A model generated the notes under the pieces. The model was not told where the DNA came from. It did not search any database and saw only the letters and a list, made by a program, of their open reading frames with translations. A program made the position numbers and the translations under genes. DNA of 7,218 bases from Deltaproteobacteria bacterium (GTDB lineage: Bacteria; Desulfobacterota; DSM-4660; Desulfatiglandales; HGW-15): NCBI GenBank assembly GCA_030671095.1, contig DAOVAK010000130.1:1-7218 (forward strand), in the 5' to 3' direction. Shown here piece by piece: positions 1-5,978 of this stretch (its first letter is position 1; the number at the start of each line of letters is the position of its first letter).

Positions 1-413
1 GGCGGCCGACATTTCACCACATTACATATATACACTTCTTCTCTGGAAACGCCCATAGCATCGACGATTTTAGTCAAAAGTCTGCCTGCCTCACCCACAA
101 AAGGTAGTCCCGCCTGGTCCTCTTCCCTTCCGGGCCCTTCACCCACAAAGACCAGTCGCGCTTGAGGAGGGCCTTCGCCAAAAACCAAATTCGTCCTGCC
201 GTAACCCAGTTTACACCTCTTGCAATCCCCGACGTATTTTCTCAAATCCTCGAGAGAGGCGAAACCTGATGTCCTGGTGTTGAGATAATCGAGGGTTGAG
301 GCTGAGAGCGCTGGAGCCTCCAGACCCATCTGCATATTAGCCACCACGAGCTTTTTCAGGTGGGTCACAATCTCTCTAAATTCCTCTACCGGTTTGAAGA
401 CCTGCTCTCCCAT
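1..413 (-). CDS. Type 4 (family 4) uracil-DNA glycosylase, 3' end cut by the window edge
   Basis: This gene encodes the N-terminal ~137 residues of a uracil-DNA glycosylase, which removes uracil from DNA to start base excision repair. It was read by translating the reverse strand from the ATG at 413. After a ~60-residue leader come CKRC (C64, C67), then [10 protein letters not shown] and PFVGEAG (about 91-110), the family 4 motif A with its uracil-site region. NVVKCRPP (C135) follows at the edge. Family 4 enzymes bind a 4Fe-4S cluster through four cysteines; three candidates are visible and the fourth should lie outside the window. The leader before CxxC is longer than in the short thermophile enzymes. 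The start overlaps the coaBC end by 28 bp, and AAGGA lies 3 nt before the ATG, so translation is probably coupled to coaBC. A related DNA polymerase-associated family 4/5 protein is possible, but motif A favours family 4. Confidence 0.92.
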   Translation of the reverse strand, partial: MGEQVFKPVEEFREIVTHLKKLVVANMQMGLEAPALSASTLDYLNTRTSGFASLEDLRKYVGDCKRCKLGYGRTNLVFGEGPPQARLVFVGEGPGREEDQAGLPFVGEAGRLLTKIVDAMGVSREEVYICNVVKCRP

Positions 414-1594
414 AATTCCTTGATTCTTTCCAGGAGTTGATCGGCCACTTCCTCTTTTGCCATGAGAGGGAACTCCTCCATTTCACCGTCACGATAAATG
501 ACCTTGACCAGATTGGTGTCCGATTCAAACCCGGCATCTTCTCTGCTCACATCGTTGGCCACAATCATATCCAGATTTTTCTGGCGCAATTTCTCTGTCG
601 CATTGGCCAAAAGGTCTTCTGTCTCTGCGGAAAATCCCACCAGAATACAGCGGGAATTACCCCGCTTGTTTCCCAGTTCTGCCAGGATATCAGGATTTCG
701 CACCAGTTCAATGGATTGGATCTCCTTCTGCTTCTTAATTTTCTGTACGGCCTTCTCACGGGGTCTATAATCTGAGACGGCCGCTGCCTTGATAATCACG
801 TCATACTGCTCGCTGCCATCAAGGACCGCCCTTTTCATCTCCTCCGTCGTCTTGACCCCGCAGAAGGTCACATCAGCAGGAGGTTTCAGATCCGTAGGAC
901 CGCTTACCAGCTTCACGTCAGCGCCTCTGCGTCTTGCTGCACCTGCCAAAGCATAGCCCATCTTGCCACTGGACCTGTTTGTGATATACCTCACCGGATC
1001 TATAGGCTCCACAGTGGGGCCCGCCGTGACAAGAATTCTCAAGCCTGAAAGATCCTGCTCAGAAAGCAAGATCCTTGCGTGTTCCAGCATGTCAACCGGC
1101 TCTGGGAGACGACCAGGCCCTTCTGTCCCACAGGCCAGTTCCCCCTCCGAAGGTTCCATAAGGAAATAGCCCCTTTCCTTTAGCTCTCTGATGTTCTTCT
1201 GGACTGCGGGATTCAAGAACATCTGCGTGTTCATGGAAGGGCAAACGAGGATCTTGGCTGTGGCGGCGAGTATCATGGTGGAAAGAAAGTCGTCGCCGAT
1301 CCCATTGGCCATCTTTGAGATAAAATTGGCCGTTGCGGGGGCAATAAGGATCAAATCCGCATCCTGCCCCCAGTTGATGTGGTCCATGGGAGCGGAGTCA
1401 GGGTTCCACATATCCCAAACTACTCTGTTCCCTGAAAGGGCTTCAAACGTCAGGGGAGTAACGAACCTTGTGGCATTGACGGTCATGGCCACTTTGGTAT
1501 GGGCCCCTGCTTTTACAAGGAGCCGGACCAGTTCTGCTGCCTTGTAAGCGGCAATTCCACCGGTTACACCCACTATGACTTTCTTGCCTTCCAT
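386..1594 (-). CDS. coaBC: Bifunctional phosphopantothenoylcysteine decarboxylase / phosphopantothenate-cysteine ligase
   Basis: CoaBC joins cysteine to 4'-phosphopantothenate (CoaB, CTP-dependent) and decarboxylates the product with FMN (CoaC), giving 4'-phosphopantetheine for coenzyme A. Numbered from the longer upstream start at 1657, the CoaC half shows [11 protein letters not shown] (29-39), the catalytic His in MDHINW (H93), PSMNTQM (140-146) and the active-site Cys in [11 protein letters not shown] (C176). The CoaB half starts near 204 and shows [17 protein letters not shown] (225-234), AAAVSDY (291-297), KIKK (306-309) and NPDIL (321-325). I chose the ATG at 1592-1594 (M22) because the domain begins with its [13 protein letters not shown], giving 402 residues, the usual length. 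The 21 extra N-terminal residues look like translated spacer. Neither start has a good ribosome site. The gene follows the dap cluster on the same strand, with no functional link to lysine synthesis. Confidence 0.96.
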   Translation of the reverse strand: MEGKKVIVGVTGGIAAYKAAELVRLLVKAGAHTKVAMTVNATRFVTPLTFEALSGNRVVWDMWNPDSAPMDHINWGQDADLILIAPATANFISKMANGIGDDFLSTMILAATAKILVCPSMNTQMFLNPAVQKNIRELKERGYFLMEPSEGELACGTEGPGRLPEPVDMLEHARILLSEQDLSGLRILVTAGPTVEPIDPVRYITNRSSGKMGYALAGAARRRGADVKLVSGPTDLKPPADVTFCGVKTTEEMKRAVLDGSEQYDVIIKAAAVSDYRPREKAVQKIKKQKEIQSIELVRNPDILAELGNKRGNSRCILVGFSAETEDLLANATEKLRQKNLDMIVANDVSREDAGFESDTNLVKVIYRDGEMEEFPLMAKEEVADQLLERIKELWESRSSNR

Positions 1595-1606
1595 ACGCTC
1601 AAATCT

Positions 1607-1620
1607 GGGGTCCTCACCCC
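1607..1620 (-). promoter_or_regulatory. Small hairpin with Shine-Dalgarno-like loop before coaBC
   Basis: On the coding strand this reads GGGGTGAGGACCCC, a perfect 5-bp stem (GGGGT/ACCCC) with GAGG as the loop. It lies 12 nt upstream of the preferred coaBC ATG (1594), so GAGG is 17 nt from that start, too far for normal Shine-Dalgarno spacing. If the longer reading frame from 1657 were used, the hairpin would be inside the coding region. A regulatory role is only a possibility. Confidence 0.3.
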
Positions 1621-1741
1621 AATTATTGCCTTCGCCTCGTCCTCGCCAATGGGTCATTAGGTCTCGGCGCAGTGTGGTAATGGAGTGATGCTTTTAATAT
1701 AAGTAGTCTTTTCCGCTTTTACTACCCAATGCTCCACTACT

Positions 1742-1761
1742 CTCTCCGAGGCGTAGGCTCT
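1742..1761. repeat. 20-bp direct repeat, copy 1
   Basis: CTCTCCGAGGCGTAGGCTCT matches the copy at 1767-1786 at 18 of 20 positions; the two begin 25 bp apart. Confidence 0.75.
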
Positions 1762-1766
1762 CCCCT

Positions 1767-1786
1767 CTCTCCGAGCTGTAGGCTCT
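1767..1786. repeat. 20-bp direct repeat, copy 2
   Basis: CTCTCCGAGCTGTAGGCTCT is the second copy of the 20-bp repeat. Its end overlaps a perfect 5-bp hairpin, GGCTC (1781-1785) and GAGCC (1789-1793) with a TAC loop. No T-run follows on either strand, so it does not read as an intrinsic terminator. Confidence 0.75.
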
Positions 1787-1811
1787 ACGAGCCGGAGGCC
1801 ATTACTCCATC

Positions 1812-2978
1812 TTAGAATGTCATGGACTTGATTCTTTCAATGGCTTCTTCAAGTCGATCCCGTTTCTGGGTCAGAGCAATTCGGAAATATCCTTCTCCAG
1901 GTTCTCCAAAGCCGTTACCAGGGGTCACCACCACGCCCTTCTCCAGCAACTGGGTCGTCAATTGAGCCGATGTGTACCCTTGAGGAACCCTGATCCAAAG
2001 GTAGAAAGTAGCCTTGGGAGACCCCAGGTCAAAACCAGCCTCACTCAAACCCTTAACCATCAGGTCTCTTCGGCGAGTATACACCTCCACCATCTCCTGG
2101 ACACAAGACTGGTCATCACGTAGGGCTTTGATGCCTGCGATTTGGACAGCCTGAAAGACACCGGAGTCGATATTGCTCTTGATGGCACCAAGCCCATCCA
2201 CCATTGCCCTGTTTCCGACTGCAAACCCGATCCGCCATCCCGTCATATTATAGGTTTTGGAGAGTGAGTGAAACTCCAGGGCCACCTCCTTTGCGCCATC
2301 CGCTTCCATAAAGCTGGGTGGCCGGTAGCCATCGTAGGCCATCTCAGTGTATGCTGCATCATGGCATACCAATATTTCGTTTTTGTTTGCGAATTCCACT
2401 ACTTTATTGAAAAAATCAAGGTCGGCCACTGCGGCCGTGGGGTTATTAGGGTAGTTGATAAATATCAACTTGGCTCGCGCTGCTACCTCGGAGGGAATAG
2501 AACTTAGATCCGGCAAAAAATTATTCTCGCTCACCAACGGCATAAAATAAGATTCACCGCCTGCAAACATGGTGGCAATGTGGTAAACAGGGTAGGCCGG
2601 GGACGGCACAAGGGCCACATCTCCAGGGTTGATATAGGCGAGTGGAAGGTGTGCGATGCCCTCCTTACTGCCTATCAGTGAAACCACTTCACTTTCTGGG
2701 TCCAGATCAACGCCAAACCTCCGTTCATACCATTCTGCGACCGCGTACTTAAAATCGTGCATTCCCGAGTAGGAAGGGTACTGATGATTACCCGGGTCTT
2801 CAACCGCACGCTTCATGGCTTCGATAATATGATTCGGCGTTGGGAGATCCGGGTCACCCACACCAAGGTCAATGATATCCACGCCACGGGCCCTGACCTC
2901 CGCTTTCTTCCTGTCTATCTCCTTGAACAGATAAGGAGGGAGTTTCCGCAACCTCTCTGCTTTTTCAAAATTACCCAT
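1812..2978 (-). CDS. dapL: LL-diaminopimelate aminotransferase
   Basis: DapL is a PLP enzyme that converts tetrahydrodipicolinate plus glutamate directly to LL-2,6-diaminopimelate, bypassing DapD, DapC and DapE. The 388-residue protein is a complete fold-type I class I/II aminotransferase: [11 protein letters not shown] (38-48), YPSYSGM (67-73), GSKEGIAHL (103-111), NYPNNPT (175-181), HDAAY (206-210, with D207 for the pyridine nitrogen), [15 protein letters not shown] (238-252, Schiff-base K241) and FRIALT (365-370, R366 for the substrate carboxylate). The length and the [18 protein letters not shown] stretch look like the shorter DapL2 type. Its place 13 bp after dapB, in a cluster with dapA, dapF and lysA but no other diaminopimelate aminotransferase, supports DapL over a general alanine/aspartate aminotransferase. 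The leader is A-rich (CAAAAAAGCTAAC) with no clear Shine-Dalgarno site, so coupling to dapB is likely. The exact substrate is inferred from context and resemblance. Confidence 0.9.
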   Translation of the reverse strand: MGNFEKAERLRKLPPYLFKEIDRKKAEVRARGVDIIDLGVGDPDLPTPNHIIEAMKRAVEDPGNHQYPSYSGMHDFKYAVAEWYERRFGVDLDPESEVVSLIGSKEGIAHLPLAYINPGDVALVPSPAYPVYHIATMFAGGESYFMPLVSENNFLPDLSSIPSEVAARAKLIFINYPNNPTAAVADLDFFNKVVEFANKNEILVCHDAAYTEMAYDGYRPPSFMEADGAKEVALEFHSLSKTYNMTGWRIGFAVGNRAMVDGLGAIKSNIDSGVFQAVQIAGIKALRDDQSCVQEMVEVYTRRRDLMVKGLSEAGFDLGSPKATFYLWIRVPQGYTSAQLTTQLLEKGVVVTPGNGFGEPGEGYFRIALTQKRDRLEEAIERIKSMTF

Positions 2979-2991
2979 GTTAGCTTTTTTG

Positions 2992-3795
2992 TTACTTCAA
3001 CCCAAGCACATCCTGCATATCATACAAACCCGCGGGTTGATTCACCACCCAAGTAGCTGCCCTCAAAGCACCCCTTGCAAAATTATCCCGGTTGTGGGCC
3101 CGATGGATTAACTCCAGTCTTTCACCGATACCCCCAAACATCACCGTATGCTCACCAGTGATATCCCCGGCTCGCCAGGTCTGGATGCCTATCTCTTCGT
3201 CACTGCGCTGGCCTATCATGCCTTTTCTCTCATATACCGCCACCTTTTCCAGATCCCGTCCTACAGAGTCCGCCAGTATCTGAGCGAGACGCACAGCTGT
3301 TCCACTTGGTGCATCCTTTTTCAGCCTATGATGTGCCTCCAGGATCTCCATGTCATAATCCTCGCCAAGGATCTTGGCCATCTCTGAGGCAATGCGGAAC
3401 ATGACATTGACCCCCACACTCATATTGGGTGCCATGACGCACCGGGTGGTCTTGGCCAGGTTTTCCAATTCTTTCAGGTTGTCTCCGGTTATCCCCGTGG
3501 TACCGATGACCATGGCAAGTCCGTGGGTCGAGGCCATCCTTATGTTTTCTAGGGTGGCCTCCGGCGCAGTGAAATCAATGAGAACCTCACCCAGATCAAT
3601 GCCCTCTTTCAGGGAGCCTGCAACCTTAATACCCATATCCCCGAGGCCCACGACCTGTCCCACATCCTGATTCACACCTGGATGGTCCGGGTGCTCAAAG
3701 GCTGCCACCAGGGTGACATCTTGACTCTGATGGATCATATGGATGATCCGTCCACCCATACGTCCCCCAGCACCGGCAACGATAGCTTTAACCAT
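2992..3795 (-). CDS. dapB: 4-hydroxy-tetrahydrodipicolinate reductase
   Basis: DapB reduces 4-hydroxy-tetrahydrodipicolinate (the DapA product) to tetrahydrodipicolinate with NAD(P)H, in the cytoplasm. The 267-residue protein has the usual length and start. It shows the Rossmann loop [12 protein letters not shown] (6-17), FEHPDHPG (33-40) at the end of the second strand where the cofactor ribose is read, LIDFTAPEA (72-80), GTTG (98-101), the APNMSVGVN hinge (122-130) and the signature [15 protein letters not shown] (153-167) with catalytic H155/H156 and K160. The acidic E34 is kept while the next residue is H35, where E. coli has an arginine. The start is well marked by GGGGAGG four nt before the ATG. 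It is the third step of the cluster and supplies the substrate for DapL, encoded just downstream. Confidence 0.97.
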   Translation of the reverse strand: MVKAIVAGAGGRMGGRIIHMIHQSQDVTLVAAFEHPDHPGVNQDVGQVVGLGDMGIKVAGSLKEGIDLGEVLIDFTAPEATLENIRMASTHGLAMVIGTTGITGDNLKELENLAKTTRCVMAPNMSVGVNVMFRIASEMAKILGEDYDMEILEAHHRLKKDAPSGTAVRLAQILADSVGRDLEKVAVYERKGMIGQRSDEEIGIQTWRAGDITGEHTVMFGGIGERLELIHRAHNRDNFARGALRAATWVVNQPAGLYDMQDVLGLK

Positions 3796-3799
3796 AATA

Positions 3800-3806
3800 C
3801 CTCCCC
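3800..3806 (-). promoter_or_regulatory. Strong ribosome binding site for dapB
   Basis: The coding strand reads GGGGAGG, then TATT and ATG. It matches the anti-Shine-Dalgarno sequence well, fixes the dapB start at 3795, and is the same heptamer used before dapA. The gap of 4 nt is slightly short. Confidence 0.85.
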
Positions 3807-3821
3807 ATCATTAGTGAAGCT

Positions 3822-3841
3822 CCCCGCCTTAAAGGGCGGGG
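3822..3841. repeat. GC-rich hairpin upstream of dapB
   Basis: CCCCGCC (3822-3828) and GGCGGGG (3835-3841) form a perfect 7-bp stem over a 6-nt TTAAAG loop, which can close further by a T-G and a T-A pair. It lies 26 bp before the dapB start. No T-run follows on the transcribed strand (AGCTTCAC), so a simple intrinsic terminator is unlikely. It resembles dispersed palindromic elements. Confidence 0.75.
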
Positions 3842-3877
3842 CATCTTTCGTTCAACCTCAAAACGATCTCCTCCCCC

Positions 3878-3921
3878 GCCCGCCTCGCCTGAGCCCCGCT
3901 TTCAGCGGGACGATGGCGGGC
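3878..3921. repeat. REP-like double-stem palindrome in the dapA-dapB spacer
   Basis: An outer stem GCCCGCC (3878-3884) / GGCGGGC (3915-3921) encloses a perfect inner stem CCCGCT (3895-3900) / AGCGGG (3904-3909) with a TTC loop. Nested stems with unpaired flanks are typical of REP/BIME-type extragenic palindromes. In the transcript this would form a stable structure between dapA and dapB, which may affect the relative yield of the two messages; that role is inference. Confidence 0.7.
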
Positions 3922-3935
3922 AGGCCCTAGGCGAC

Positions 3936-4021
3936 GAAGCAATCTCTTGCAAGCTAGCGAAAACAGTAACTTTCACGAAATGAGATTGCTTCCCCCCGAC
4001 TGGATCGGGGGTCGCAATGAC
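3936..4021. repeat. Inverted-repeat element with internal hairpin, 3' of dapA
   Basis: GAAGCAATCTC (3936-3946) is repeated in perfect inverted form as GAGATTGCTTC (3982-3992). Immediately after it, CCCCCGA (3993-3999) and TCGGGGG (4005-4011) form a 7-bp stem with a CTGGA loop, then GTCGCAATGAC (4011-4021). The combination of GAGATTGCTTC, a C/G-rich stem and CGCAATGAC recalls a dispersed intergenic repeat seen in many deltaproteobacterial and other genomes; this is from memory, not a search. With the two hairpins nearer dapB it fills most of the 277-bp dapA-dapB spacer. The remaining bases up to the dapA stop (4022-4072) show nothing recognisable. Confidence 0.7.
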
Positions 4022-4072
4022 CTCATATGGAGGCCTTATTTATGCAAAGAACTCTTGGGACACGACACTAGT

Positions 4073-4945
4073 TTATATAAGACCATAATCTTTGAGTGCC
4101 TTTTTGAGCTTTTCTCCATTCGCAGGAGAGATGGGAACCAAAGGCAGTCTTAGCTCCCCATCGATCTTTCCCATAAGAGCCAATGAGGTCTTCACGGGGA
4201 TGGGATTGGTCTCATAAAACATGGCCTGACACAACGGCAATAGCTTGAGGAAAAGCTCCCTTGCCCGGTTCACATTCCCCTCTTCCCAGGCCGTGACCAT
4301 GTCGGCCGTATCTTTCGGAACGATATTGGCTACCACGGAGATCACTCCCGTACCCCCAATTGCCAACACCGGCAAAGTCACATTGTCATCCCCAGAGAGC
4401 AACGTGATATTGTCCCCCGCCAATTTAACGATCTCGGCCATTTGGCCCAGACTTCCCGAGGCCTCTTTGATAGCCACCACCTCGGGTAATTCGGCCAGAC
4501 GAGCCACTGTCTCAGGGAGCATGTTTACACTGGTTCTCCCAGGGACGTTGTAAAGGACTTGGGGCAGAGGTACAGCGTCGGCAATGGCCTTGAAGTGCTG
4601 ATAGAGACCTTCTGGGGTCGGCTTGTTATAATAGGGGGTCACCTGCAAAGTGGCATCGGCCCCCACCTTCTTTGCATGTTCTGTCAATTCGATCGCCTCA
4701 CTGGTACTGTTGCCACCGGTCCCTGCAATGACGGGCACCCTTTTATTTACTGCCTCAACGGCAATATCTATGACCCTGGCATGCTCTTCCATGTTTAGGG
4801 TGGCGGATTCTCCGGTGGTTCCACTAGGGACTATCGCACTGGTGCCATTTTCGATCTGAAATTCAATCAGTTCGCGATAGGCCTCCTCATCTATTTTGCC
4901 TCCTTTAAAAGGCGTAACAATCGCCACAATGGATCCTTTAAACAT
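4073..4945 (-). CDS. dapA: 4-hydroxy-tetrahydrodipicolinate synthase
   Basis: DapA condenses pyruvate with aspartate semialdehyde, the first committed step to diaminopimelate and lysine. The 290-residue protein is a full TIM-barrel of normal length: IVAIVTPF (6-13), VPSGTTGESATL (39-50) with the T43/T44 proton relay, GTGGNST (75-81), VTPYYNKP (102-109) with Y105/Y106, YNVPGRT (132-138) with Y132 and carboxylate-binding R137, AIKEASG (158-164) with Schiff-base K160, and LLSGDD (182-187). Of the E. coli lysine-site residues, the equivalents of S48, A49, H56, N80, E84 and Y106 appear kept (S47, A48, H55, N79, E83, Y105), while H53 is M52. Feedback inhibition by lysine is therefore plausible, perhaps weaker; this is inference. 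The start is fixed by GGGGAGG with a 5-nt gap. N-acetylneuraminate lyase relatives lack this residue set and context. Confidence 0.97.
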   Translation of the reverse strand: MFKGSIVAIVTPFKGGKIDEEAYRELIEFQIENGTSAIVPSGTTGESATLNMEEHARVIDIAVEAVNKRVPVIAGTGGNSTSEAIELTEHAKKVGADATLQVTPYYNKPTPEGLYQHFKAIADAVPLPQVLYNVPGRTSVNMLPETVARLAELPEVVAIKEASGSLGQMAEIVKLAGDNITLLSGDDNVTLPVLAIGGTGVISVVANIVPKDTADMVTAWEEGNVNRARELFLKLLPLCQAMFYETNPIPVKTSLALMGKIDGELRLPLVPISPANGEKLKKALKDYGLI

Positions 4946-4950
4946 AACAA

Positions 4951-4957
4951 CCTCCCC
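4951..4957 (-). promoter_or_regulatory. Strong ribosome binding site for dapA
   Basis: The coding strand reads GGGGAGG, then TTGTT and ATG at 4945. This is good spacing for initiation and the same heptamer as before dapB. It supports the chosen dapA start. Confidence 0.85.
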
Positions 4958-4966
4958 ACATAGTAG

Positions 4967-5008
4967 TTATTCGTTATTCGTTATTGGTTATTCGTTATTG
5001 GTTATCGG
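4967..5008. repeat. Six tandem 7-bp repeats upstream of dapA
   Basis: Reading the plus strand, six uninterrupted units follow one another: TTATTCG, TTATTCG, TTATTGG, TTATTCG, TTATTGG, TTATCGG, followed by a run of six T. The 7-bp period is not a multiple of three and the tract is non-coding. It begins 21 bp upstream of the dapA start, just ahead of the ribosome site. Such short arrays can change copy number by slippage. The rest of the dapF-dapA spacer (5009-5111) holds no clear promoter, terminator or gene. Confidence 0.85.
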
Positions 5009-5111
5009 TTTTTTGTGATCGGCAGATACCCCCATCTAATCATTTCCGCTGTAAGATTACTGAGTCACTGGTTTCACTCGTCTCTTCGGTAAGTCCTTAA
5101 TATTCCCCATC

Positions 5112-5933
5112 CTACAATGCTTCCTCATTGAGTTGGGCTTGATAAACAATTGATGTACTTCCCTCTAACCATACCTGTGTAAATGTGTCGCCCTGTTTAC
5201 GAAAATGGATTTTTAACGCCTCTCCCCCCTTCGTTCTAACCTTTACGGGAGAGCTAACCATATCTCTGGCAGAGGCTATGAGCGCCGATGCAATGGCACC
5301 CGTTCCGCAGGCGAGGGTCTCATCCTCGACACCCCGTTCGTAGGTTCTGATCTCAAGCATATTCCGCCCGAGAACTTTTATGAAGTCCGCATTCGTGCCT
5401 TCTGGCGAAAACATATTATGGTAGCGAATGGACCTCCCCTGTTCGAAAACGGGATGCCTTGAAAGATTTTCCACCTGAACAACCACATGGGGCACGCCAG
5501 TATTGATAAAATCCACATTAAGCCAGCCCGCCTCACGGGACAGACCAATATCCATCTGGAGGCCCGAAGGGTCAGGCATCAACACCTTCACAATCCGTCC
5601 CATGACCTCAGCAGAAACAGGCCCTGCAAGAGTTCCAAAGGTCATCTTCGACTTGGCAATACCCTTTAGATAGGCGAAACGGGCAACGCACCGGCTCCCG
5701 TTACCGCACATTTCCACCTCCCCTCCGTCGGCGTTGAAATATCTCCAGGCAAAATCGAAACGATCCGATCTGGTCACAAAGATCAGTCCATCAGCACCCA
5801 CCGATTCCCTGCGCCTGCAGGTCCTCTCCACCAAAAGCCCCATCTCCTCTTCAGGAACGCTTCCGTCTCGGTTGTCAATGAGGATGAAGTCGTTACCGCT
5901 TCCATTCATCTTCCAGAATTCAATCGTTTTCAT
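5112..5933 (-). CDS. dapF: Diaminopimelate epimerase
   Basis: DapF interconverts LL- and meso-diaminopimelate by a cofactor-free two-base mechanism, supplying meso-DAP to peptidoglycan and to LysA. The 273-residue protein has two similar halves, each with its catalytic cysteine: MCGNGSRC (75-82, C76) and ACGTGAIAS (208-216, C209). Other family marks are the start FWKMNGSGNDFILIDNR (6-22), GADGLIFV (46-53), RYFNADGGEVEMCGNG (64-79), NTGVPHVV (144-151), PEGTNADFI (177-185) and RTYERGVEDETLACGTG (196-212). Length and motif spacing are normal. The ATG at 5933 places FxKMxGxGNDF correctly, although no good Shine-Dalgarno site precedes it (ACGGGC at best). It starts 22 bp after the lysA stop, beside a perfect hairpin over that stop, so translation may depend on coupling to lysA. 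Confidence 0.97.
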   Translation of the reverse strand: MKTIEFWKMNGSGNDFILIDNRDGSVPEEEMGLLVERTCRRRESVGADGLIFVTRSDRFDFAWRYFNADGGEVEMCGNGSRCVARFAYLKGIAKSKMTFGTLAGPVSAEVMGRIVKVLMPDPSGLQMDIGLSREAGWLNVDFINTGVPHVVVQVENLSRHPVFEQGRSIRYHNMFSPEGTNADFIKVLGRNMLEIRTYERGVEDETLACGTGAIASALIASARDMVSSPVKVRTKGGEALKIHFRKQGDTFTQVWLEGSTSIVYQAQLNEEAL

Positions 5934-5955
5934 GCCCGTGCCGTGTTTCAGTCCC

Positions 5956-5978
5956 TCATTCCAGGAAATCTGGAATGA
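5956..5978. repeat. Perfect 9-bp inverted repeat across the lysA stop codon
   Basis: TCATTCCAG (5956-5964) and CTGGAATGA (5970-5978) are exact reverse complements around a 5-nt GAAAT spacer. On the coding strand the hairpin covers the last codons of lysA and ends exactly at its TGA. It lies 22 bp upstream of the dapF ATG. No U-run follows in the transcript (GGGACTGAAAC), so it is not a standard terminator. It could instead influence coupling or message stability, or be a chance or mobile palindrome. Confidence 0.8.

Larger units (their letters stand above)
1680..1810. repeat. Intergenic repeat-like element bounded by an 11-bp inverted repeat
   Basis: The spacer between dapL and coaBC is bounded by ATGGAGTGATG at 1680-1690 and CATTACTCCAT at 1800-1810. 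The reverse complement of the second is ATGGAGTAATG, matching the first at 10 of 11 positions. A similar inner stretch, CCAATGCTCCACTAC, lies around 1726-1740. The element holds two copies of a 20-bp direct repeat and a GGCTC/GAGCC hairpin, ends 1 bp before the dapL stop codon, and encodes no protein. This layout resembles small non-autonomous palindromic elements (MITE/REP-like), but copies elsewhere in the genome cannot be seen from here. Apart from this element the dapL-coaBC spacer holds nothing I recognise. Confidence 0.5.

Noticed and set aside
437..1547. Plus-strand open frames across coaBC
   Set aside because: They lie wholly within coaBC on the opposite strand, resemble no family, and coaBC is a clear full-length match.
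1691..1730. Promoter for coaBC in the AT-rich part of the spacer
   Set aside because: TATATT-like sequence is present on the minus strand, but no -35 element at proper spacing was found.
2268..3795. Plus-strand open frames opposite dapL and dapB
   Set aside because: They are antisense shadows of well-conserved genes without recognisable domains or ribosome sites.
3822..3841. Intrinsic terminator between dapA and dapB
   Set aside because: The stem is strong but no T-run follows it on the transcribed strand, so Rho-independent termination is not supported.
3682..4153. Two plus-strand frames crossing the dapA-dapB spacer
   Set aside because: Much of their sequence is translated palindromic repeat plus the antisense ends of dapB and dapA; nothing supports a protein.
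4967..5008. CRISPR-like or origin iteron array
   Set aside because: Units are only 7 bp with no spacers, which excludes CRISPR. No replication gene or DnaA boxes are nearby, and the site lies inside a metabolic cluster.
4946..5111. Lysine riboswitch or promoter before dapA
   Set aside because: I could not find a lysine-riboswitch-like five-helix architecture or a convincing -35/-10 pair on the minus strand. The spacer is short and mostly repeat in its dapA-proximal part.
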